NCBI RefSeq assembly: GCF_040760075.1
Contig: NZ_CP142884.1
Coordinates: 5,290,637 to 5,354,636, forward strand
DNA: 64,000 bases
Direction: 5' to 3'
Source: Sphingobacterium sp. R2
GTDB lineage: Bacteria > Bacteroidota > Bacteroidia > Sphingobacteriales > Sphingobacteriaceae
The notes below the pieces were generated by a model. The model ran no database searches and was not told where the DNA came from. It saw nothing but the letters and a program-made list of their open reading frames with translations. How positions within the stretch are numbered: the first letter of the stretch is position 1; each line of letters begins with the position of its first letter. A program made the position numbers and the translations under genes. This document shows, one piece after another, positions 8,204 to 16,624 of the stretch.

Positions 8204-10279
8204 TTACTTACGCGACAAACGCGATTCTTCCAGATCTAGCGAATATTCCATTTCTCTGATGACATCGCTATCGTACGCCTTACTTTCTTTGATCTTATAC
8301 AATCCATCACGACGTAAGGCCAGAAGTTCCAGCATAATTTTATTATACAGTCCTCTCACTGCCGAAAGCTGCGCACGTGTATCCTCTTCTTTTGCACGTT
8401 CGGATGCATTTACACTTCGGATGATCTGCTCTTTAACGCGGGCGATGGTTTCATACTCCAACATTTCCTGTGCATAGTGCTTATCCAAATAGGCAATGGA
8501 TTCTTTACCAAGGCGTAAGCGAATCTCATCAATCTGCTCTTCCATGGAAACTTGCTCGTCGACATCTTCCATCTTTATCAGCTTAATTAAAAAGGGTAAT
8601 GTTAGCCCCTGAAAGACAAGCGTCACCAAAATAACGACAAACGTAATGAACAAAATCAGATTACGGTGCGGGAAAGCTGTCCCATCATATAAAGTCAATG
8701 GAATCGCCAAAGCTGATGCCAACGAAACCACTCCTCGCATTCCTGCCCAGCCAATAACCAAGGGCAGTTTCCATCCCGGGCTTTTTTCCTTTATCCGAAT
8801 CCGCTTAAATAATATTCTAGGAACAAAAGCCGAGAGATACACTGCAATCAATCGCAAAATAATGACGATCACGGCGATTGCCAGCGCATAATCAATGGCC
8901 TCCGCCATCGAATATTCGCCCAATCCATTAATAATTACGGGTAACTCAAGCCCAATCAAAATAAAGACGAATCCATTTAAGAGAAAGCCTACTGTTGCCC
9001 ATACTTCTTTGGTTTGAATACGGGTATGATAGTTGAGATAATCCCCTGCCCGAAAAGAAAGAAACAATCCACCACTTACCACTGCCAAAACGCCCGACCA
9101 TTCAAAATGTTCTGCGACAATATACATTAAGTAGGGTGCGATGAGGGTAATAGGTGTTGATATGCTGGACGATTTCGCCACATATTTTAAGAAGAAATAT
9201 AGGATGTGGCCGATGACCAGGCCAACCACAACGCCCATCACCGATAATACAAGAAATTGCGTCGCCGCATTGGTCATTACAAACTGGCCCGTAAGGATTG
9301 CGATCGATGCAAATCGAAATACAGTGAGTGAGGCAGCATCATTGACCAGGCTTTCTCCTTCCAGTATCGCTATTCCCCGTTTAGGAATACTGATACCTTT
9401 CAATACTGAACTCGCCGCAACAGCATCGGGAGGCGAGATGATCCCGCCCAGCAAAAAGCCCAGTGCCAAGGTAAATCCGGGAATAATACTCACTGAAAAG
9501 TAGGCAATGGCCAAGGATGTGAAGAAAACCAGACCGAAGCCCATGATAAAAATAGACCTGCGCCACTTTAAAAAATTACCCCAATTGGTATACCAGGCGG
9601 CTTCAAAAAGTAAAGGCGGCAAAAAGACCATAAACACAATATCAGGATCCACACTAATGACGGGAACACCCGGAATCAAGGAAATCACGAGTCCTCCAAT
9701 CACTAACAAAATTGGATAAGAGATCTTTAAGCGTTGACTGAGCACAAACAACATGGCCATAAAGAAAAAGAGCAGCATCACCAATAAGAGATTGCTGTGG
9801 ATTTTCTGGCCAGCCTTTCCGCCTACCGCAGCTTTCACATCCGAATAGGGCACCAAAACCGACATACTGTATTGGCGGATCTTCCACGCATTATCCAGCT
9901 TGCTCAATACGCCTACACCTCGAAAGGACTTGGTATTTATCTTAAAAGATTCGTCAAACCAAGCAATGGTACTATCTGCATTGAAGCTGATATGCCTAGT
10001 GTCATACGTGTATGTCCATGCATTCTTGGGATTGAAATATTGATTGGCAAGCTTCTCAGCATGTGCTTTATCCCATCTTTCATTCTGATCAGTACCCATA
10101 ATGATTCCATCGGAAGCAATAACATTCAAAAATGGGCCATACTTTAGCTCACCCGAGGACTTGTGCCATTGGTCTAACACCCTATTGATTTCTTCTACAG
10201 TTTGATGGGCGCTTGTTGGTAAGGCAAATAACACTACATGAACAAAACAACATACACTTAAAATGATCTTTCTAATCAT
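8204..10279 (-). CDS. CPA1-family Na+/H+ antiporter with N-terminal SnoaL-like domain
   Basis: A single 691-residue frame. Residues 1-24 are a signal peptide. Residues about 25-145 look like a SnoaL/NTF2-like domain (GTDQNERWDK, FRGVGVLSKLDNAWKIRQYS), which would lie in the periplasm. From about 162 onward it is a typical CPA1 antiporter with some 12 membrane segments, carrying the ion-site motifs ISPPDAVAAS (D285) and EGESLVNDA (E307-D314). A charged helical cytoplasmic tail runs from about 560. The antiporter exchanges cytoplasmic Na+ or K+ for protons. Standard bacterial CPA1 proteins lack the soluble N-terminal domain, so this is a fusion. No internal stop or frame change separates the two parts. 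Confidence 0.88.
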   Translation of the reverse strand: MIRKIILSVCCFVHVVLFALPTSAHQTVEEINRVLDQWHKSSGELKYGPFLNVIASDGIIMGTDQNERWDKAHAEKLANQYFNPKNAWTYTYDTRHISFNADSTIAWFDESFKINTKSFRGVGVLSKLDNAWKIRQYSMSVLVPYSDVKAAVGGKAGQKIHSNLLLVMLLFFFMAMLFVLSQRLKISYPILLVIGGLVISLIPGVPVISVDPDIVFMVFLPPLLFEAAWYTNWGNFLKWRRSIFIMGFGLVFFTSLAIAYFSVSIIPGFTLALGFLLGGIISPPDAVAASSVLKGISIPKRGIAILEGESLVNDAASLTVFRFASIAILTGQFVMTNAATQFLVLSVMGVVVGLVIGHILYFFLKYVAKSSSISTPITLIAPYLMYIVAEHFEWSGVLAVVSGGLFLSFRAGDYLNYHTRIQTKEVWATVGFLLNGFVFILIGLELPVIINGLGEYSMAEAIDYALAIAVIVIILRLIAVYLSAFVPRILFKRIRIKEKSPGWKLPLVIGWAGMRGVVSLASALAIPLTLYDGTAFPHRNLILFITFVVILVTLVFQGLTLPFLIKLIKMEDVDEQVSMEEQIDEIRLRLGKESIAYLDKHYAQEMLEYETIARVKEQIIRSVNASERAKEEDTRAQLSAVRGLYNKIMLELLALRRDGLYKIKESKAYDSDVIREMEYSLDLEESRLSRK

Positions 10280-10333
10280 AAATTCTAAAACATCTTTCTA
10301 TCTAGGCCTATTTTGTATTCGCCAATTAGTCCT

Positions 10334-10367
10334 AAAACAAAAAGCTGCAGACGCAGCTTTTTGTTTT
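10334..10367 (-). terminator. Terminator after the glmM-type gene
   Basis: Perfect 15-base inverted repeat AAAACAAAAAGCTGC / GCAGCTTTTTGTTTT around the loop AGAC, ending in a T-run on the reverse strand, 17 bases past the glmM-type stop. Confidence 0.85.
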
Positions 10368-10383
10368 TATTTATTTATTTCTT

Positions 10384-11766
10384 CTATTTAATTATTTCTT
10401 CGATTTCACTAATAATCTTCTGCGCGATCTGCTCAGCAGCTTCGGGCGTCGGGCCCTCAGAATAAATGCGGATGATCGGTTCAGTATTCGATTTGCGCAA
10501 GTGCACCCATTCATTTTCGAAGTCTATTTTCAGTCCATCAATCGTGGAATGGTCCTCATTTTTATATTTCTCCTGCATTTTCGCCAAGAGATTGTCAATA
10601 TCCAATTCGGGCGTCAGGGTAATTTTATTTTTGGACATAAAGTACTGCGGTAAAGAAGCACGGTATTCCGATGCTTTTTTACCAAGTTTTGCCAAGTGCG
10701 TTAAGAAGATCGCTACCCCGACCAGCGCATCACGGCCATAGTGAGATGCCGGATAAATTACGCCGCCATTTCCCTCTCCGCCGATCACCGCATCGACTTC
10801 TTTCATCTTTGTAACCACATTGACTTCACCCACGGCCGCTGCATAATATTCGCCACCATGTGCTTTAGTGACATCACGCAGTGCACGTGTAGAAGATAAA
10901 TTAGAAACGGTATTTCCTTTTTTATGCTGCAACAGGTAGTCTGCTACGGCAACCAGCGTATATTCTTCACCGAATAATTCGCCGTCTTCCATCATAAAGA
11001 CTAAGCGGTCGACGTCCGGATCTACAGCAATCCCCAAATCAGCCTTGTTCTCGATCACTGCAGCAGACAAATCTGTGAGATGCTCTTTCAACGGTTCAGG
11101 ATTATGCGGAAATTGACCATTGGGTTCACAATGGATCTTATAAATGGTCTGTACCCCCAACGCATCCAATAACGCAGGGATAAAGGTACCGCCAGTACTA
11201 TTGACTGCATCTAAAGCGACTTTAAAATTAGCGGCTTTAATGGCTTCTTTATCGACATATTCCAAAGCCAAAACAGCATCTACATGTTTCTGCATGTAGG
11301 AATAGTCTTTATGGAGCTGTCCTAATTCGCCCACTTCTGAAAAATCGAAGTCCAAAGATTCGCCAAGAGCCAATACTTCCTGTCCTTCGGCATCTGAAAT
11401 AAATTCACCCTTTGCATTTAACAGTTTCAGCGCATTCCATTGACCCGGATTATGTGAAGCAGTCAAAATAATACCGCCAGCTGCCTTTTCCATCGGTACA
11501 GCAATCTCTACTGTTGGAGTCGTGGATAGGCCCAGATCGACCACATCGACACCGATGCTCTGCAAGGTACCGATCACCAGATTACTGACCATCTCACCAG
11601 AAACACGCGCATCTCTACCAATTACAATTTTTTTGATACCGCTCTGCTTGACAATGATTTTGCCATAAGCTGCTGTAAATTTAACGATATCTATGGGGGT
11701 AAGCGCCTCTCCAGCACGCCCGCCTATCGTACCTCGTATCCCTGATATTGATTTAATTAAAGTCAT
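10384..11766 (-). CDS. glmM: Phosphoglucosamine mutase / phosphomannomutase family enzyme
   Basis: A 460-residue alpha-D-phosphohexomutase. It has the phosphoserine loop TASHNPGQW (active Ser104), the Mg2+ loop DPDVDR (249-254), the sugar-specificity loop GEGNGGVI, and the C-terminal phosphate-binding segment RKSNTEPIIRIYSE. These enzymes interconvert the 6- and 1-phosphates of hexoses. The GlmM reaction (glucosamine 6-phosphate to glucosamine 1-phosphate, for peptidoglycan and LPS) is the usual role of the single-copy Bacteroidota member of this length. The N-terminus (SISGIRGTIGG) matches such proteins, but phosphomannomutase activity cannot be excluded. It is a single gene, with terminators on the downstream side. 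Confidence 0.85.
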   Translation of the reverse strand: MTLIKSISGIRGTIGGRAGEALTPIDIVKFTAAYGKIIVKQSGIKKIVIGRDARVSGEMVSNLVIGTLQSIGVDVVDLGLSTTPTVEIAVPMEKAAGGIILTASHNPGQWNALKLLNAKGEFISDAEGQEVLALGESLDFDFSEVGELGQLHKDYSYMQKHVDAVLALEYVDKEAIKAANFKVALDAVNSTGGTFIPALLDALGVQTIYKIHCEPNGQFPHNPEPLKEHLTDLSAAVIENKADLGIAVDPDVDRLVFMMEDGELFGEEYTLVAVADYLLQHKKGNTVSNLSSTRALRDVTKAHGGEYYAAAVGEVNVVTKMKEVDAVIGGEGNGGVIYPASHYGRDALVGVAIFLTHLAKLGKKASEYRASLPQYFMSKNKITLTPELDIDNLLAKMQEKYKNEDHSTIDGLKIDFENEWVHLRKSNTEPIIRIYSEGPTPEAAEQIAQKIISEIEEIIK

Positions 11767-11849
11767 TTCTTTTGAATTGATTAACGCGTAAATTTAGCAC
11801 AATGGCAATAAAATCTCGAATTAAAATTATAAATAATAAATATTTAACG

Positions 11850-11867
11850 TATATTTGTTGCAACAAA
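11850..11867 (+). promoter_or_regulatory. -7 element overlapped by a perfect palindrome
   Basis: TATATTTG (11850-11857) is a perfect -7 match. The palindrome TTTGTTGCAACAAA (11854-11867) starts within it, so a protein bound there would block transcription. It lies about 100 bases upstream of the PAP2 gene. A second TAnnTTTG match, TACTTTTG, is at 11910-11917. Confidence 0.45.
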
Positions 11868-11966
11868 GTTGTTTTTAAAAGAAACAGTTCTTCGCAATGA
11901 AATTATTTTTACTTTTGAAAAACGAGTTTTTAAAGTTTGGGAATTTCATTGTCATCAGCAACATTT

Positions 11967-12548
11967 ATGATTCAACAGTTAATACATATCGATCAAGAGA
12001 TTTTTCTAGCCATCAATCAAGGCCTGAGCAACCCTGTGTTTGATTGGTTATTGCCTATATTGCGCAATCCATATACATGGGCACCTCTGTATTTGTTTCT
12101 GATCATATTTTTCATTAAGACCTACGGTAAAACAGGTATACTGATTGTTGCCATGACGCTGGCCACCTTTGGAATTTCCGATGGTCTGTCTTCACAATTG
12201 ATCAAAAAAACTGTCAAACGTATTCGACCTTGTAACGATGTGGAGTTTAAGGAAAATATTAACATCCGGGTGCGCTGTGGCTCTGGCTTTAGCTTTACTT
12301 CTTCGCATGCTGCCAATCATTTTTCTTTAGCTTTCTTCTGGATTGTGCTTTTTCGGAGAAGATGGAAACATGTGCTCTGGCTTTGTATTGCCTGGGCAAC
12401 GTTGATTTCAGTCGCTCAAATTTATGTCGGTGTTCATTACCCTTTTGATATCCTCTGTGGTGCCGTTTTAGGCATCTTGGTTGGCTTGGCAACAGGTTAT
12501 TTATTCAAACGATTTGTACCAAGCTTTTTTAAAACTGAACAAGTATAA
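11967..12548 (+). CDS. PAP2-family membrane phosphatase
   Basis: A 193-residue membrane protein from the ATG at 11967. An upstream TTG at 11937 stays in frame but would add residues of no family character. The three PAP2 motifs are visible: KKTVKRIRP (KxxxxxxRP type), SSHAANHFS (the SGH motif, here SSHA), and SVAQIYVGVHYPFD (SRx5HxxxD type, with the arginine replaced). Members remove phosphate from lipid phosphates such as undecaprenyl pyrophosphate or phosphatidic acid on the outer face of the inner membrane. The stop codon overlaps the start of the ZIP gene by one base (TAATG), so the two are translationally coupled. Confidence 0.88.
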   Translation: MIQQLIHIDQEIFLAINQGLSNPVFDWLLPILRNPYTWAPLYLFLIIFFIKTYGKTGILIVAMTLATFGISDGLSSQLIKKTVKRIRPCNDVEFKENINIRVRCGSGFSFTSSHAANHFSLAFFWIVLFRRRWKHVLWLCIAWATLISVAQIYVGVHYPFDILCGAVLGILVGLATGYLFKRFVPSFFKTEQV

Positions 12549-13357
12549 TGAATTCAATTTTATTGATTTTAATTTTATTCGTACCTGCATTTGCAAGTGG
12601 AATTGCCGTATTTTTTGTACAAAAGAAAGGGACTAATTTTCTTAAACTCATTCTTTCTTTCAGTGGAGCCTATTTATTCTCCATTACTGTACTTCACCTC
12701 ATGCCCCATGTTTACCAGTCGACCAATACCTCACCCGAAGTATTGGGTATCTATGTCTTAGCTGGATTTCTTTTTCAGCTTTTTCTTGAACAGTTTTCCC
12801 AGGGGATCGAACATGGCCATATCCATGCGGACACTGAACACGATCATCATAATCATCGTTTTCCAATCGGTATTATGTTCAGTCTATGCCTTCATGCATT
12901 CCTCGAAGGAATGCCCTTGGCTGCGACGCACCAGACAGAGCTTGCACTGGGGATATCCATCCACCATATTCCAGCAGCATTTGCATTGGGAAGTATTTTA
13001 CTCAGTACGCATTTAAAGAAAAATACCATCCTGATTACACTCGCTTTATTTGCGGCAATGACCCCTTTTGGGTTTTTACTGAGTAAAGCGATCAGTGCAG
13101 GAGAAGTGGGTAATATCCAACAATATTTCGATAAAATCATGGCAGTGGTTATTGGTATTTTCTTACACATATCCACGACTATACTTTTTGAATCGGGCTC
13201 TATTGACCATCACAAATTCAATAAAAAGAAAATGATTGCTGTGATAGCAGGAGTTGCCATTGCACTGGGAAGCTTCTTATTTGTTGGAGAACATGACCAT
13301 GGGCATGATCAGCATCATCAAACGCATGATCATGAGCATCATGATCATGCGCACTAA
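12548..13357 (+). CDS. ZIP-family metal transporter (probably zinc)
   Basis: A 269-residue multi-pass protein with the ZIP pattern: a His-rich loop between membrane segments (EHGHIHADTEHDHHNHR, near residues 88-104), the amphipathic metal-site helices LHAFLEGMPLA and SIHHIPAAFALG (family motifs HxxxEG and HHxPA), and a strongly His-rich C-terminus from about residue 248. ZIP proteins bring Zn2+, and sometimes Fe2+ or Mn2+, into the cytoplasm. The His stretches probably collect or sense metal. It is coupled to the PAP2 gene by a one-base overlap and lies four bases from the convergent MarR gene. Next to feoAB, Fe2+ is an alternative substrate. Confidence 0.9.
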   Translation: MNSILLILILFVPAFASGIAVFFVQKKGTNFLKLILSFSGAYLFSITVLHLMPHVYQSTNTSPEVLGIYVLAGFLFQLFLEQFSQGIEHGHIHADTEHDHHNHRFPIGIMFSLCLHAFLEGMPLAATHQTELALGISIHHIPAAFALGSILLSTHLKKNTILITLALFAAMTPFGFLLSKAISAGEVGNIQQYFDKIMAVVIGIFLHISTTILFESGSIDHHKFNKKKMIAVIAGVAIALGSFLFVGEHDHGHDQHHQTHDHEHHDHAH

Positions 13358-13361
13358 CATT

Positions 13362-13811
13362 TTAGCCACGAAGTTTATCTAGCAGCGTATTTAATGCCAT
13401 AGCTTCTTCTTCGCTAATTCGGCTGGGCAAAACATCCATCATCAGCATATCCTCATCAAGCCTTTTTAGAATTTCCTGGCCCTTTTCGGTTATAAACAGA
13501 TCCACGGCCCTTTTATCCGCTCCCGATTGACAGCGCGAAACCAGTTCTTTCGAAACCATGCGGTCTATCATGCGCGAGATGTCTGGTGTAAAACTCAGCA
13601 TTCTTGATTTAATGAGACTATTGGTTGCAGGCTTAGGATATTGTCCTCTTAATATACGCAGGACATTAAATTGTTTCAAAGTGATTCCTTCTTTAGCAGC
13701 TCGCTGTTCGAGCGCAGTGCTAATACAGTGGTAGGTGTAGAGAATATTTACTGTACAACGGTGCCATTCATTGCTGAACTTATTTACTTTGATTTCGTCC
13801 TCAATCTTCAT
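13362..13811 (-). CDS. MarR-family transcriptional regulator
   Basis: A 149-residue winged-helix protein. TLKQFNVLRILRGQ (near 44-57) leads into the HTH, with FTPDISRMIDRMVSKELVSR as recognition helix and DKRAVDLFITEKGQEIL as the wing. The C-terminus is a dimerisation helix. It is divergent from feoAB across a 128-base gap containing a 7-1-7 palindrome and promoter elements facing both ways (TATCTTTA on the reverse strand at 13848-13841 for this gene). It may regulate feo and/or itself, but the ligand is unknown. The convergent ZIP gene ends four bases away. Confidence 0.88.
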   Translation of the reverse strand: MKIEDEIKVNKFSNEWHRCTVNILYTYHCISTALEQRAAKEGITLKQFNVLRILRGQYPKPATNSLIKSRMLSFTPDISRMIDRMVSKELVSRCQSGADKRAVDLFITEKGQEILKRLDEDMLMMDVLPSRISEEEAMALNTLLDKLRG

Positions 13812-13879
13812 TCTGGTTGATAATTAATCGTTTTATAGCATAAAGATAGCTGTTTTTTAGTAAATACATAACTATGACA

Positions 13880-13894
13880 TTAGAATCATTCTAA
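13880..13894. promoter_or_regulatory. 7-1-7 palindromic operator between marR-type gene and feoAB
   Basis: TTAGAAT-C-ATTCTAA is a perfect 15-base inverted repeat. Its 7-1-7 form and central AATCATT match the classical Fur box TGATAATCATTATCA at 11 of 15 positions. It lies in the -33 region of the feo promoter. Fur-like iron repression or binding by the adjacent MarR protein are both possible. Confidence 0.6.
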
Positions 13895-13909
13895 ATGGTG
13901 GAAATTCTG

Positions 13910-13917
13910 TATATTTG
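13910..13917 (+). promoter_or_regulatory. -7 element of the feoAB promoter
   Basis: TATATTTG is a perfect TAnnTTTG match, 22 bases before the feoA ATG. The palindrome ends 15 bases upstream. Confidence 0.7.
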
Positions 13918-13939
13918 AGGAATTCAAAAAAACAGGCAG

Positions 13940-14179
13940 ATGCGTAATAGAACTAGCTTAGATAAGCTAAAAAAAGGGGAAAAAGCGGTAATTATTGATT
14001 TTGAATCACACGATATTCCAGCTAAATTTTTCGAATTGGGCTTTATACCCGGTACTGAAGTCGAGGTAAAACATATTGCCCCGCTGGATGGGCCGATATG
14101 CCTAAACATCCGTGCGAATAATGCCCTAATTGCTATCCGCAAATCAGAAGCTAAAGTCATCCTTATTGATCAGAAATAA
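13940..14179 (+). CDS. feoA: Ferrous iron transport protein A
   Basis: A 79-residue SH3-like FeoA domain protein. LDKLKKGEKAVIIDFESHDIPAKFFELGFIPG and the closing IALRKSEA-type strand (IAIRKSEAKVILI) are typical of the family. It is thought to act in the cytoplasm on FeoB, modulating Fe2+ uptake. The stop codon overlaps the feoB ATG by one base (TAATG), so the two are coupled. Length is normal for a stand-alone FeoA. Confidence 0.95.
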   Translation: MRNRTSLDKLKKGEKAVIIDFESHDIPAKFFELGFIPGTEVEVKHIAPLDGPICLNIRANNALIAIRKSEAKVILIDQK

Positions 14180-16281
14180 TGAATAACCCGATTATTGCAC
14201 TTTTGGGGAATCCAAATGTGGGTAAAACATCTCTATTTAACCGGATTACAAAATTAAATCAGAAAGTAGGAAATTATCCTGGAATTACGGTCGAGAAACG
14301 TGAGGGGCAAGTAAAAGCCAACAATAAAACGTATCGTATTATTGATTTACCCGGAACCTATACGTTGTTTCCAAGTTCGATGGACGAAGAGGTTGTTTTC
14401 AACACTTTAGTCAATAAAGACAGTAGTTTCAGACCAAACCTTGTGGTTGTCGTTGCCGAACCCACCAATCTAAAACGGTCGATCATTCTTTATCAGCAAG
14501 CACGCGAGCTCGGCCTACCGGCTATCTTTGTCATCAATATGATCGACGAAGCCAGGGAAAAAGGTATTACCATAGATGTTCAAAAACTTGAGCATTTGTT
14601 AAATACCAAGGTATACCAAACCAATGCGCGTACAGGGCAAGGGGTAGAACAGTTAATCAAAAACTTTGATGCCGTTCCACCAATGTATATCAGTACGTTT
14701 CGCCTACCAAAGGAAGCGGATGCTGCATTGGAAGAAACGAAACGTCTCTTCCCGTTAGAGACAGAATACCATACTTGGCAATATTTAGCTAAGGGCGAAG
14801 TATCGTTTTTGTCGAAGGAAAAGAATCAGGCTATTCAGCAAATCCTGGAGAAATACCAATTACGGGCGGATAAACTACAGAAAGAGGAAGCCATATTACG
14901 CAGCAAATCGTTAGACCATAGTCTTGGAGAAATCTATGTGAAAGATGAGGCTTCAAATAAGAATAAAACAAATGCGATCGATAGCATCCTGCTTCAGCCG
15001 ATTTTTGGTTATGTGATCTTTTTTGGAATCTTATTTCTCATTTTCCAGGCAATTTACACGTGGTCTGGACCTGCGATGGATTTTATAGACGGCCTTTTTG
15101 GGGATTTTGCGGCCTATACGCAGTCGGCACTTCCTGCGGGACCATTGACCGACTTGTTGAGCAACGGTATCATTAAGGGAATCGGCGGGATCGTCATCTT
15201 CATTCCGCAGATCGTCATCTTGTATATCTTTATTTCGATTATGGAAGAAACAGGCTATATGAGCCGTGTCGTTTTTCTGATGGATCGCTGGCTTCGTCCC
15301 TTCGGATTGAGTGGAAAATCAGTCATTCCGTTGATTTCCGGTGTGGCCTGTGCTGTTCCTGCGGTCATGTCTGCGCGTAACATCGAAAATAGCAAAGAGC
15401 GATTAGTGACTATTCTAGTGACACCATTTATGACCTGCTCGGCACGACTACCTATCTATATTGTGCTGATCGGACTGGTGATACCAGATACACGAGTAGG
15501 TGGATTTCAAATTCAAGGAATTGTATTGTTTGTCATGTATCTCCTAGGGATATTTGCAGCCCTGCTATCTGCTATTATCCTGACCAAAGTCATTAAATCG
15601 AAGCACAAATCATTTCTCATCTTTGAACTTCCCACTTATAAGACTCCGGATTGGAAAAATGTTGCTTTAAATGTATGGGAAAAAGCTTCCAGTTTTGTCT
15701 TTGGTGCTGGTAAAATCATTCTGGCAATTTCCATTATACTATGGGCATTAGGCAGCTTTGGACCGAATGATAAATTTAGCCGGGCAGAAGAATACGTAAC
15801 AAAGAATAATCCGAATTTGTCCGAAGCAGATTTAGAACATGAGGTTTCATCTTATCGCCTGGAGCACTCTTTCCTGGGCTATCTTGGCATGGCTATTGAA
15901 CCTGTAGTTGAACCATTGGGGTACGATTGGAAGATGGGCATCGGCCTAATTTCTTCTTTTGCTGCACGTGAAGTATTTGTCGGCACAATGGCTACGGTAT
16001 ATAGTCTCGGAGATGAAGTAGATATCGAAGATGAAGCCTCTAAAACAACAGTATTGGGCAAAATGAAAAGTGAAATTAACCGCAATACCGGTTTACCCGC
16101 TTACAATTTGGCGTCAGGTGTATCCTTACTACTGTTTTACGCATTTGCTATGCAATGTATGAGTACGATCGCGGCGGTAAAAAGGGAAACAGGCTCATGG
16201 AAATGGACTTTAATACAACTTGGTTTTATGACGGGCGTAGCCTACCTCAGTGCATTAATCGCTTATCAACTTTTAAAATAA
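14179..16281 (+). CDS. feoB: Ferrous iron transporter B
   Basis: A 700-residue Fe2+ transporter. The N-terminal G domain has G1 GNPNVGKTS (10-18), G3 DLPG (56-59) and G4 NMID (120-123). A helical GDI-like region follows, then a membrane domain from about 270 with the two Gate motifs, including PLISGVACAVPAVMSAR and the TPFMTCSARLPIYIVLIG segment with its conserved cysteine. It imports Fe2+ across the inner membrane under low-oxygen or reducing conditions. It forms an operon with feoA upstream and a 53-codon Cys-rich membrane protein downstream. Confidence 0.97.
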   Translation: MNNPIIALLGNPNVGKTSLFNRITKLNQKVGNYPGITVEKREGQVKANNKTYRIIDLPGTYTLFPSSMDEEVVFNTLVNKDSSFRPNLVVVVAEPTNLKRSIILYQQARELGLPAIFVINMIDEAREKGITIDVQKLEHLLNTKVYQTNARTGQGVEQLIKNFDAVPPMYISTFRLPKEADAALEETKRLFPLETEYHTWQYLAKGEVSFLSKEKNQAIQQILEKYQLRADKLQKEEAILRSKSLDHSLGEIYVKDEASNKNKTNAIDSILLQPIFGYVIFFGILFLIFQAIYTWSGPAMDFIDGLFGDFAAYTQSALPAGPLTDLLSNGIIKGIGGIVIFIPQIVILYIFISIMEETGYMSRVVFLMDRWLRPFGLSGKSVIPLISGVACAVPAVMSARNIENSKERLVTILVTPFMTCSARLPIYIVLIGLVIPDTRVGGFQIQGIVLFVMYLLGIFAALLSAIILTKVIKSKHKSFLIFELPTYKTPDWKNVALNVWEKASSFVFGAGKIILAISIILWALGSFGPNDKFSRAEEYVTKNNPNLSEADLEHEVSSYRLEHSFLGYLGMAIEPVVEPLGYDWKMGIGLISSFAAREVFVGTMATVYSLGDEVDIEDEASKTTVLGKMKSEINRNTGLPAYNLASGVSLLLFYAFAMQCMSTIAAVKRETGSWKWTLIQLGFMTGVAYLSALIAYQLLK

Positions 16282-16288
16282 AAAAGCT

Positions 16289-16450
16289 ATGGATAATGTA
16301 ACCGTACAATATATCATCGTGGGAATTCTCGTTTTGGCGGCTATAGGGTATGTCGTTAATAATGTCCTAAAATCACTAAAGGGCAAGTCGAGCTGTTCAA
16401 AAGGTTGCGGATGTGACTGCAGTGCAGAAAAAGCTCCAAAAGCAAATTAA
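16289..16450 (+). CDS. FeoB-associated Cys-rich small membrane protein
   Basis: A short gene, starting seven bases after feoB. Its 53 residues comprise one N-terminal membrane helix (about 8-26), a basic stretch (KSLKGKSS), and a C-terminal cluster of four cysteines in CSKGCGCDC, ending in a charged tail. This layout fits the FeoB-associated Cys-rich membrane protein family, often found directly after feoB and sometimes discussed as a FeoC substitute. The cysteines could bind iron or a redox cofactor at the cytoplasmic face; that is inference. Identification rests on position and the Cys pattern. Confidence 0.85.
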   Translation: MDNVTVQYIIVGILVLAAIGYVVNNVLKSLKGKSSCSKGCGCDCSAEKAPKAN

Positions 16451-16491
16451 TTTACACTATTAAGTAGCATTTGCAAATAAGATTTCGTTAT

Positions 16492-16568
16492 TAGTTAGTG
16501 TAGCCAAAAATCACACTAGCTACTATAAGGTAAAGCGCCGTTTTTTTTTAAGGAAAATTACGGCGCTT
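16492..16568 (+). terminator. Two hairpins ending the feo operon
   Basis: First hairpin: TAGTTAGTGT / ACACTAGCTA (16492-16501 and 16513-16522, one wobble pair). Second: AAGCGCCG / CGGCGCTT (16533-16540 and 16561-16568) with a 20-base loop that starts with nine T residues. Neither has a classical T-run after the stem, so efficiency is uncertain. Confidence 0.45.
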
Positions 16569-16612
16569 GCTGTTTCTTAGCAATAATGTGTACAAATACC
16601 TAAGTGTTTTAT

Positions 16613-16620
16613 TAACTTTA
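16613..16620 (+). promoter_or_regulatory. Probable -7 element of the aromatic permease transcript
   Basis: TAACTTTA matches TAnnTTTG at 7 of 8 positions. A start about five bases downstream would put the first pairing segment (16629-16636) near the 5' end and give a leader of roughly 160 bases. Confidence 0.45.
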
Positions 16621-16624
16621 TGCG

